Origin: Ralstonia sp. TCR112
GTDB lineage: Bacteria; Pseudomonadota; Gammaproteobacteria; Burkholderiales; Burkholderiaceae
Assembly (NCBI RefSeq): GCF_007997035.1
Contig: NZ_VOSS01000048.1
Location: 1-38,987 of the forward strand
DNA length: 38,987 nucleotides
Direction: 5' to 3'
This document shows, piece after piece, positions 22,480 to 29,623 of this stretch; the stretch's first letter is position 1; every line of letters starts with the position of its first letter. The notes under the pieces were generated by a model. It searched no databases, was not told where the DNA came from, and saw only the letters and a list, made by a program, of their open reading frames with translations. Both the position numbers and the translations under genes were made by a program.

Positions 22480-24128
22480 ATGCTGATCGCGGCACTGGCC
22501 TGCGCTGCGCTCGTCTCGATCGCGCTGATCGGCCTGTCATGGCCGCGCCGTGACGACACGGAAGTCTCCGCTTTCATGCTGTTGGCGATCGGCACCGCGC
22601 TGTGGAGCGGCGCGCGTCTCATGGAAGTCGTGACTTTCGACATGCCCGTGCGTGTGGGCTGGGCCAAGGTTGCCTATCTCGGCATCATGATGGTGCCGGC
22701 CGCATGGCTGCGTATGGTCGTCGCCTTATACGGCCCGAATTCAATGCACTGCCCCTTGTGCGCGCGGGCTGGGTGCTGACGCTGGTTGTGGCTGCGGTGT
22801 TCATCGGACTGGTCGCCACGAATGAACTGCACCACTTGGTATGGGTCGATGCGCGCTTCGTCATCATTGACGGCGTACGGCGCGCCGTGTTCGATCACGG
22901 GCAGGTCTTCTGGGTTGGCACCGCCTACAACTACGTGCTGCTGGCCATCAGCCTTGTGCTGCTGGTGCTGCCTCCCGGCGAAGCCGCAAGCGGACTGTAC
23001 ATGTCGTCGCGCACGCAGGTGCGCCTGGCGCTGGTCATCGGGCAACTGCTGCCGCTGGTCGCGCATCTGGCCTATCTGCAGCACTGGACGACGGCGATCG
23101 GCGGCGACCTCACCCCCGCCACGTTTGCGGTCAGCACCGCATTGCTCGGCTGGATCGTGTTGCGGCCCCGCCTGCGCGATACCGCCTCCTATGCCCGGGG
23201 CAAGATCGCCGATGCCATGCGTGACGGCTGCATCGTGCTGGCCCGCGATGGTTCCATCGCCAGCATCAACGCCGCCGCGCGCTATCTGCTGCCCAGCGCC
23301 CAGATGCATGCCATGCCGCCCGCCGTGCTGAACGTGGCGGGCATCTTGCGTGAGTTCGAGCGTACGCGCCTGCCCAACCGCCACCAGGTCTGGATGGCCG
23401 ACACGGGCCGCACGCTGGAAGTCACCCTGGAAGGCCTGACCGACGCGCGCGGACACCACGCCGGCGCTTTCCTGCTCTTGCGCGACGTGACGGTCGAGCA
23501 GTTGCAGCGTGCGGGCATGGCCAGCGCCCAGGATGCGCTGCGTGGCGAACTGCAGCGTACGCAGGCGAAGCTCAGCGTGCTTGAGAACGATGTCAACCGC
23601 GACGCGCTCACGCAGCTGTTCAATCGCCGCTTTTTTGAGACGCAGGCCCCGCGGCTGTTCGACCATGCCCGCCGTGACAATCGCCCCGTCACGCTGGCGC
23701 TGTTCGACATCGATTGCTTCAAGCAATACAACGACACCTACGGCCACCTGCAAGGCGACGAATGCCTGCGCATGGTGGCCGACACGCTGGGTATGGCGTG
23801 CCGTCACCCTGACGATTTCATCGCGCGCGTGGGCGGCGAAGAATTCGTCGCCATGCTGTTCGACCTGAGCCGCGACGACGCACGCCAGGCCGTGGCCCGT
23901 GCCGTGGCGATGGTGGCCGAACGGGCCGAGCCGCACGCTGCCTCCATCGCGGCGCCGTACGTCACGCTGTCAGCCGGCGCCGTCACGCTTACGCCCGCCG
24001 ACGAACCCCTGGACGTGCTGTTCGAATGGGCGGACGCGGCGCTCTACGATGCCAAGCGCAGCGGGCGCAATACATTCCGCTTTCACCAGAGTCCGCCAGG
24101 GCTGCGGAGTGTTGCGAGCGGGGAGTAG
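22480..24128 (+). pseudogene. 7TM-PAS-GGDEF diguanylate cyclase, frameshifted
   Basis: Joined across one frameshift this would be about 549 residues: a 7-transmembrane sensor like that of 7TM histidine kinases, a PAS-like segment (Asp-Gly-Cys-Ile-Val-Leu-Ala-Arg-Asp-Gly-Ser-Ile), a short coiled coil and a GGDEF domain making cyclic di-GMP. The catalytic motif is Gly-Gly-Glu-Glu-Phe, with Asp-Ile-Asp-Cys-Phe-Lys-Gln-Tyr-Asn-Asp metal and substrate contacts. The first membrane helices (from ATG 22480) run in one frame that ends at 22779; the rest runs in another frame. Restoring one base near the GGCCC run at 22732-22736 would rejoin them. The inhibitory-site Arg appears as His. It may be a true mutation or a sequencing error; the C-terminal half alone might still be translated. 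Confidence 0.8.
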
Positions 24129-24195
24129 GCCGCCCGTTCGTAGGGCTACGGCATTGCCTTGTTACGCAACGGCAGGTGCCTCGGAAGAATGGACA

Positions 24196-24217
24196 CATGC
24201 GCGGACCACCGCGCATG
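24196..24217. terminator. perfect stem-loop before thioesterase gene
   Basis: CATGCGCGG (24196-24204) and CCGCGCATG (24209-24217) pair perfectly over a 4-base loop. It lies 68 bases after the cyclase stop and 43 bases before the thioesterase start. No T-run follows, so it may be a Rho-type end, an operator or a leader structure. Confidence 0.4.
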
Positions 24218-24259
24218 CGCGGCTGCCGCCAGCAGCCAATTCCATTCTTGGAGTATGCG

Positions 24260-24766
24260 ATGCCGACAGGCCAATCCATTGCCACAGTCGTCGACCACTA
24301 TCTGCGCAATGCCGAGCTGCCCGAAGCCATTTCTGCGCAGCAGACGTTCCAGCACGCCTTCGATGTCTATCTGAAGGATTCCAACGCCTACGCGAACACG
24401 TATTTCGCCCGGTATTTCGAGTGGCAGGGCGTGGTGCGCGAGCGCTGGTTCCACGAATGCATTGACGCAGATCTGCTCATGAGCGGGCGCGTGATCTTCG
24501 TGACCAAGCTGGCGCATCAGGAATTCGTTGAAGAGACATTTCCGTTTCAGCGCGTGGAATGCCACCTGAACACATTCCGGGTGCAGCCGTGCTCGTTCTA
24601 CATGGTGTTCCGGTTTGTTTCAGGCGGGCGGCTGGTGTCGCTGGGGTATCAGCAGGTGGTGTGCGCCAACGCCGAGCGCGTGATTCAGCGCTTGCCGGAC
24701 CACGTGCGCACGCGCGTGAAGGCGTACGAGCTGGACACGCTGCCGGAGCTGGCGCACGTGTCCTGA
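24260..24766 (+). CDS. hotdog thioesterase, DynE7/CalE7-like
   Basis: A 168-residue single-hotdog thioesterase. The diagnostic segment Asn-Ala-Tyr-Ala-Asn-Thr-Tyr-Phe-Ala-Arg-Tyr-Phe-Glu-Trp-Gln-Gly-Val-Val-Arg-Glu (about residues 43-62) matches the pattern of enediyne-type thioesterases (Asn-x-Tyr-Phe-x-x-Tyr-x-x-Trp-Gly/Gln-Gly-x-x-Arg-Glu). These release acyl chains from carrier proteins or CoA. ATG at 24260 has GGAG at a good distance. There is no polyketide synthase nearby. Its neighbours are a 7TM cyclase gene on one side and, convergent, a 7TM histidine kinase on the other. It may make a free fatty acid or related small molecule; that is inference. Confidence 0.8.
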   Translation: MPTGQSIATVVDHYLRNAELPEAISAQQTFQHAFDVYLKDSNAYANTYFARYFEWQGVVRERWFHECIDADLLMSGRVIFVTKLAHQEFVEETFPFQRVECHLNTFRVQPCSFYMVFRFVSGGRLVSLGYQQVVCANAERVIQRLPDHVRTRVKAYELDTLPELAHVS

Positions 24767-24785
24767 CGTTCTGAGGGTGTGAGCC

Positions 24786-26171
24786 TTAGATAGCAGGAGG
24801 TTGGGGAAACCGCATGGAGAACAGCGTGTATTCCCCAACCACGGATTCACACTGGATGCGCCCGCCGAATGCCTGCATGACGCGGCGGCAGAACGTCAGC
24901 CCCACGCCCGAGCCCTTGCCGACATGCTTGGTGGAGAAGAACGGGTCGAACATGCGGCGCTGCACGCTGGGCGGAATGCCGGTGGCGCTGTCGCGCACGA
25001 CGAGCACGTAGCTGTCGCCATCCTGGCGGGCGGAGATTTCAATGTGCCCCTTGCGCGCGATCTGGATGGCATGCAGCGCGTTCTTCAGCAGGTTGAACAG
25101 CACATAGACGAGCAGCGTGTCGGAGCCCACAAAGCGCCAGTCGGCGTTGAATGCCTCAACGTGCACGCGTTCGCGCTCGCCGGCCTGAAAGGGGTACTGC
25201 ACCACGGCCGTCTCCACGCATTCGCGCAGCGAGTGGGCCGCAAAGGTGCGCCGGTCGAGGCGCTCCAGCGTGACGGAGGCCAACGCCATTTCGATCACGC
25301 TGTGTGCGGACGCGACTTCCGACGTGATGGCGCCCGCCAGTTTGGACAGGCGATCCAGCATGGCCGGATGCTGCGGCGGCTGGCACAGGCCGTTGTCGAT
25401 GGCGAGCTGATAGCCGCGGTAGACGTCGGGCCACGCGCGGGCGATTTCGGCGGCCTGCAGGCGGATGGTCGTCAGCGGCGTACGCACTTCATGTGCAACG
25501 GTGGCGGCCAGTGCATACGGGCGCATCAGGTCGAACTTGACCACGCCCACGGCGATGATGCCCAGGGCAATGGCCAAGGGCAGCACACCCGGCGGGTAGA
25601 ACGCCATGCCGTAGTTGACCGCGTAGTCGGCCGCCGCCAGTGAAATCAGCCCGACGCCGAACAGGCACGTCAGCAACCGTTTGCGCTTTTCGGCGGTGGC
25701 ATGCCGCTGCTCGCGGTAGAGCACCCACATGCCGCGCGTGACGAGCGCAACTGTCTGCGCGATATGCACGGCTTCCAGCACGCCCGCCTTCGGATAGAAA
25801 CCGAAGTGGAACTGATGCACGCCATCGATGACCAGGTTGGTGGTCAACAGCAACGCGATCAACGCAGCGTCCAGCGCATAGGCGGCGAGGAGCCAGTGCC
25901 GCTCGCCCGGTGCTTCGGCCACCTCCACGGCAAAGTGATACAGCATGGTCGGCATGACGAGGATGGCGATCCAGCCGAGCTTGGCGAGCACCTGGGCCGT
26001 GCCGATGTCATGCGTCTGGAAGAGAAACGCCCAGATGCCCTGCCACAGGCACGTGAGCGTGGTCATGCCGAGAAACGCCAGGCTCGCGCGCGTGCGGCCG
26101 CGCGTGGTCACGACGTAGACGCCGTAGAACAGGAAGAGCGACGAGACGAAGGCAGGGAACAGGGCGTACAT
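24786..26171 (-). CDS. 7TM sensor histidine kinase
   Basis: A 461-residue inner-membrane sensor kinase. Residues 1-220 contain about seven hydrophobic segments of the HisKA_7TM type. The dimerisation box is Val-Ala-His-Glu-Val-Arg-Thr-Pro-Leu, with His227 the phosphorylation site. The ATPase region shows an N box (Phe-Asn-Leu-Leu-Lys-Asn-Ala), Asp-x-Ala-Thr-Gly-Ile and Gly-Ser-Gly-Val-Gly-Leu-Thr. The core, with Arg-Glu-Cys-Val-Glu and a Tyr-Pro-Phe motif, resembles the CqsS/LqsS/PhcS quorum-sensing kinases. No response-regulator gene is found beside it, so it is an orphan kinase here. The ATG at 26171 lacks a clear Shine-Dalgarno. A fatty-acid-derived or small ketone ligand is possible but unproven. 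Confidence 0.88.
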   Translation of the reverse strand: MYALFPAFVSSLFLFYGVYVVTTRGRTRASLAFLGMTTLTCLWQGIWAFLFQTHDIGTAQVLAKLGWIAILVMPTMLYHFAVEVAEAPGERHWLLAAYALDAALIALLLTTNLVIDGVHQFHFGFYPKAGVLEAVHIAQTVALVTRGMWVLYREQRHATAEKRKRLLTCLFGVGLISLAAADYAVNYGMAFYPPGVLPLAIALGIIAVGVVKFDLMRPYALAATVAHEVRTPLTTIRLQAAEIARAWPDVYRGYQLAIDNGLCQPPQHPAMLDRLSKLAGAITSEVASAHSVIEMALASVTLERLDRRTFAAHSLRECVETAVVQYPFQAGERERVHVEAFNADWRFVGSDTLLVYVLFNLLKNALHAIQIARKGHIEISARQDGDSYVLVVRDSATGIPPSVQRRMFDPFFSTKHVGKGSGVGLTFCRRVMQAFGGRIQCESVVGEYTLFSMRFPQPPAI

Positions 26172-26288
26172 GGAAATCGGAGGTCGGCGCAGTGGCCGCG
26201 CGCCAATGCCGACGGGAGTCGACGGTAACCCGGAAGGCTACCGGCAACCCCGCGTTCGTACACGTGTTCCGATATCACATTTTTTTCA

Positions 26289-26312
26289 TTCAGGATTAAG
26301 CGAAACCCTGAA
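26289..26312. promoter_or_regulatory. inverted repeat upstream of histidine kinase gene
   Basis: TTCAGG (26289-26294) and CCTGAA (26307-26312), 12 bp apart, lie about 118 bases upstream of the kinase start, next to a 7-T run at 26280-26286. It could be an operator for the kinase gene or the 3' structure of the methyltransferase transcript. Confidence 0.3.
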
Positions 26313-26395
26313 ATGGCGTCGCATCGCGGTACCCCTCTAATGGGTGTGACAAAAAGGATGAGGGAGGATGAAGGCGCCCGGTCCGCTCAAACGAT

Positions 26396-27148
26396 TCAGG
26401 TCGCCTCGATGAGCATCGCGTCGATCGCAAACGAATGGTCTGGCGCCACGGCAAAGTACGCGCGTGCTTCGTCGGCGGCGCGGTCGAACAGGTCGCGGAT
26501 GGCATCGGCCCGGACCTGCGGCGTGCGGATGCGGGCGATCCAGTTGTCGAAGGCCATCGTCAGCTTCCAGGTGCGCGGCGTGCCGGGCTTGAAACCGGCC
26601 TCGGCCAGCATGACCTGCCATTCAGACACTCGGTAGTCGCGCACGTGCGACGCATCGCGCAGCACCTCGGCGGTTTGCAGCAGCGTGTCGAGCAGCGGCA
26701 CTTCCGGCGCCACGATATCCACGACCACGAGCGTGCCGCCGGGTTTGAGTACGCGGCGCGCTTCGGCCAGGCCTTTGCGCACGTCGTACCAGTGATGAGC
26801 GGAAAACCGTGTGGCAACGATGTCGAACGCGGCATCGTCAAATGGCAGGCGCTCGGCACGGCCGGCTTGCGTGTGCAATTGCGCGAGGCCGCGGCGCGCT
26901 GCTTCGACGGCCACCACGCCCAGCATGTCTTCCGACAGGTCGTACGCCACCATGGCGGCCACGTGCGGAGCCATGGCAAAGCTCACGTGCCCGCCGCCGC
27001 AGCCCAGATCGAGCACCTTGGCATGGGGCACCGATTGCGCCAGCGCGGCCAGCGCGTCCAGATCGGCGCCCTGTGCGTGCACGGCGCTGGTCAGGTAAGC
27101 CTGGGCGACTTGGCCGAATTGCTGGTCGACGAGTCGATGCTGCTGCAT
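26396..27148 (-). CDS. class I SAM-dependent methyltransferase (UbiE-like)
   Basis: A 250-residue cytosolic methyltransferase. Motif I is Val-Leu-Asp-Leu-Gly-Cys-Gly-Gly-Gly-His, followed by an acidic residue at the end of the second strand (Val-Ala-Tyr-Asp), then Glu-Arg-Leu-Pro-Phe-Asp-Asp-Ala-Ala-Phe-Asp and Arg-Val-Leu-Lys-Pro-Gly-Gly-Thr, all as in UbiE/COQ5-like enzymes. AAGGAG precedes the ATG, so the start is secure. It is upstream of the kinase gene on the same strand, with a 224-bp gap. The methyl acceptor cannot be deduced; close relatives act on quinones, fatty acids or small metabolites. Confidence 0.88.
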   Translation of the reverse strand: MQQHRLVDQQFGQVAQAYLTSAVHAQGADLDALAALAQSVPHAKVLDLGCGGGHVSFAMAPHVAAMVAYDLSEDMLGVVAVEAARRGLAQLHTQAGRAERLPFDDAAFDIVATRFSAHHWYDVRKGLAEARRVLKPGGTLVVVDIVAPEVPLLDTLLQTAEVLRDASHVRDYRVSEWQVMLAEAGFKPGTPRTWKLTMAFDNWIARIRTPQVRADAIRDLFDRAADEARAYFAVAPDHSFAIDAMLIEAT

Positions 27149-27267
27149 GGCTGCTCCTTATGGCGTGTGGGGATGAGGAGCGGCCAGTGTAGGAGCGCGG
27201 CCTGCGCGGCGAAATTCGTGATTCGCGAAACGGGGTATCGCGCGAGCGCGTTGCAGCTATTGCGTGG

Positions 27268-28188
27268 TCAAACGAAGCGGAACAGCTGCGCAGGCGTGTC
27301 GACCAGCACCTGCTTGCGGTCCGCTGCGCTCGGTAGCAGCACGCCGGCGAAGGCCCACATCTTGTCGTAGTTGATCTGCGATTCGAACTGCGTGTGCGGC
27401 CAGTCGCTGCCCCAGACCAGGCGGTCCAGGCCGAGTGCGTCTTTCAGGCGAGGCATGGCGGCCTGGGCGATGGCTTCGCCGCGTCCGTTGGCACCGTTCC
27501 GGTAAGCGCCGGAAATCTTCACCCACACGCGGCGCGAGCGGCCGGCGGCGAGCAATGCGGCGAAGCCGGGGTCGTCCACGCCGAGTGCGGGATCGGGGCG
27601 GCCGAAATGATCGACCACCACGTTGACCTGCGCTTCCAGCAGCGGCGGCAGCAGCGCGGGCAGGCGGCGTGCCTCGACGTGCAGTTCCACATGCCAGCCC
27701 AGCGCATGCAGGCGTGCCAGCGCGGCTTGCCATACGGGCGATTTCAATTGCGGGTCCGCCGCACCGATCAGGTTCAGGCGGATGCCGACGATGCCCTCGG
27801 CGTTCATCTGCGTGAGCAGCGTTTCGGGCGCGGCCGGGTCGATGACAGCCACACCGCGCAAGCGCTGCGGCGCCTGCTTGAGCGCGGCCAGCAGGTAGCT
27901 GTTGTCAACGCCCAGGAAACTCGGCTGGATCAACACACCGTGCGACACGCCATGCGCGTCGAGCTGCGCCAGGTAGGCCGGCAGCGGCGCGTCATAGGTG
28001 GGGGCATAGCGGCGCGCATTGGCGAGCGGCAAGCCGCGTTCGAACACATGCGCATGCGTATCGATGGCGGTGATGCGGGCAGGGGTGCCGCGCGTGGCGT
28101 CCCTGTTGCCGGTGGCGGCGCAGCCGGCAAGGGCGGTGGAACCTAGCATGGCAAGCAATCCGGTGTTGAAGGCGCGGCGAGTGGGCAT
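27268..28188 (-). CDS. amidohydrolase-family lipoprotein (PDC-hydrolase-like)
   Basis: A 306-residue TIM-barrel hydrolase of the amidohydrolase 2 group, related to 2-pyrone-4,6-dicarboxylate lactonase and similar enzymes. Metal-binding residues include His45 and His47 (Asp-Thr-His-Ala-His), a His in Val-Val-Asp-His-Phe-Gly-Arg-Pro and the late Asp in Gly-Ser-Asp-Trp-Pro-His. The N-terminus has Arg-Arg and a hydrophobic run ending Leu-Ala-Gly-Cys, so Cys23 is a probable lipidation site and the enzyme is likely outside the cytosol, which is unusual for the family. AGGAGA precedes the ATG. It follows the MFS gene by 55 bases and is probably co-transcribed with it. A lactone or amide of an aromatic acid is a plausible substrate. 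Confidence 0.87.
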   Translation of the reverse strand: MPTRRAFNTGLLAMLGSTALAGCAATGNRDATRGTPARITAIDTHAHVFERGLPLANARRYAPTYDAPLPAYLAQLDAHGVSHGVLIQPSFLGVDNSYLLAALKQAPQRLRGVAVIDPAAPETLLTQMNAEGIVGIRLNLIGAADPQLKSPVWQAALARLHALGWHVELHVEARRLPALLPPLLEAQVNVVVDHFGRPDPALGVDDPGFAALLAAGRSRRVWVKISGAYRNGANGRGEAIAQAAMPRLKDALGLDRLVWGSDWPHTQFESQINYDKMWAFAGVLLPSAADRKQVLVDTPAQLFRFV

Positions 28189-28243
28189 GGGGTCTCCTGG
28201 CGGCGACGGATCGAGTGCGTCGTCATGATGTTGTGATGGGCGT

Positions 28244-29491
28244 TCAGACCGTGACGGCAGCGAGATCGCGGCCCTTCGTCTCGGGCAGCATCAGCACGGC
28301 CACAGCCACGATCGAATACGCGATGGCCGCGTCGATGCCGATAGCCGTGCCCAGCGACATGGAGGCGCTCATCTTGCCCACCAGCACCGGGAACGCGGCA
28401 GACACCACGCGGCCGAAGTTGTAGCAAAAGCCGACGCCCGTGCCGCGCACGCCGTGCGGATACAGCTCGTTGAACAGTGCCCCCATGCTGGCGGGAATGC
28501 CCGCCGCAAAGAAGCCCAGCGGAAAGCCCAGCACCAGCATCGCGCCATCCGACAGCGGCACCAGCAGATACACCAGCACCGTCACCACACAGCAGCACGA
28601 AAACAGCAGGATGTTGCCGCGCCGGCCGAGCACGTCCAGCAGCCATGCGCTGGCCACGCAGCCGCACCAGAAGGCGAAGATGATCACCGCCAGGTAGCCG
28701 CCCGTGCCGAGCACAGACAAATGGCGCTCCGTCTTGAGGTACGTCGGCAGCCACGTCATCAGCGCGTAGTAACCGCCGTGTGCGCCCACGCCGAGCAGGC
28801 CGCCGATCAGCGTCATGCGCAGCACCTGCGGGCGGAAGATGTCGAGCAGCGGAAAGCGCGAGATCGGCATCGCATTGGCGTTCGCATCCGGCTTGGCGGC
28901 CGGTACGGGTTCCTTCACGCCACGGCGGATGTAGATGATGAGCAGCGCCGGCAGCAACCCCGCAGCAAACATCACGCGCCAGGCGAGGTCGGGTTCGATG
29001 AAGGAATACGTGAGCGCATACAGCAGCACCGCCGCGCCCCAGCCCACGGCCCATGCGCTCTGCACGGTGCCCATGGCCTTGCCGCGGTGGCTGGCGCGGA
29101 TGCTCTCGGCCATCAGCACGGCGCCTGCCGCCCATTCGCCGCCAAAGCCGAAGCCCTGGATGGCCTTCAGCACCAGGAACTGCTCGAAGTTCTGTGCGAA
29201 GGCCGAGGCGAATGTGGCCAGCGAAAACCACAGCACCGTGATCTGCAGCGTGCGCACGCGGCCGAAGCGGTCCGTCAACGCCCCGGCAATCCAGCCGCCG
29301 AGCGCGGACGCCACCAGCGTGACGCCCGACACCAGCCCGGCCTCGGCCTTGCCGATGTGCCACGCTGCGATGATGGTCGGGATGACGAGGCTGAACATCT
29401 GCACGTCCAGCGCGTCGAGCGCCCAGCCTCCAAAGCAGGCCCAGAACGTGCGCTTTTCCCCTTTCGAAATCTCTTTGAACCAGCCGAACAT
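28244..29491 (-). CDS. MFS transporter, aromatic-acid/organic-acid type
   Basis: A 415-residue, 12-helix major facilitator carrier. Signs are Ala-Leu-Asp-Ala-Leu-Asp in the first helix (typical of aromatic-acid:H+ symporters), the loop Asp-Arg-Phe-Gly-Arg-Val-Arg-Thr and Gly-Phe-Gly-Phe-Gly-Gly-Glu-Trp. GGAGGAG just upstream makes the ATG at 29491 the best start; ATGs at 29530 and 29527 would add 13 residues and lack a good site. It is the first gene before the amidohydrolase and sits behind a 24-bp near-palindrome. It probably imports a carboxylic or aromatic acid that is handled by the hydrolase. Confidence 0.9.
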   Translation of the reverse strand: MFGWFKEISKGEKRTFWACFGGWALDALDVQMFSLVIPTIIAAWHIGKAEAGLVSGVTLVASALGGWIAGALTDRFGRVRTLQITVLWFSLATFASAFAQNFEQFLVLKAIQGFGFGGEWAAGAVLMAESIRASHRGKAMGTVQSAWAVGWGAAVLLYALTYSFIEPDLAWRVMFAAGLLPALLIIYIRRGVKEPVPAAKPDANANAMPISRFPLLDIFRPQVLRMTLIGGLLGVGAHGGYYALMTWLPTYLKTERHLSVLGTGGYLAVIIFAFWCGCVASAWLLDVLGRRGNILLFSCCCVVTVLVYLLVPLSDGAMLVLGFPLGFFAAGIPASMGALFNELYPHGVRGTGVGFCYNFGRVVSAAFPVLVGKMSASMSLGTAIGIDAAIAYSIVAVAVLMLPETKGRDLAAVTV

Positions 29492-29536
29492 GCGGTCTCC
29501 TCCGGGTGACGTGAGCGGCGTGTTCATCACGCATTG

Positions 29537-29560
29537 CTCTAGTCATCTATATGAATAGAG
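29537..29560. promoter_or_regulatory. 24-bp near-perfect palindrome upstream of MFS operon
   Basis: CTCTAGTCAT (29537-29546) and ATGAATAGAG (29551-29560) are inverted copies with one mismatch, around CTAT. It ends about 46 bases before the MFS start, a usual operator position for GntR-, IclR- or MarR-type regulators. No regulator gene lies beside it. Confidence 0.65.
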
Positions 29561-29623
29561 GAATTCTAGGGCGCAGCAGGAGACGGTGCAGTCGGTGTTA
29601 ACCCGAGCGGAGGAAATCGGCGA

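Noticed and set aside
24786-26171. Naming the 7TM kinase phcS
   Set aside because: The kinase core is similar in style, but the sensor domain is of the 7TM type and no phcB, phcR or phcQ genes are adjacent; only a family-level statement is safe.
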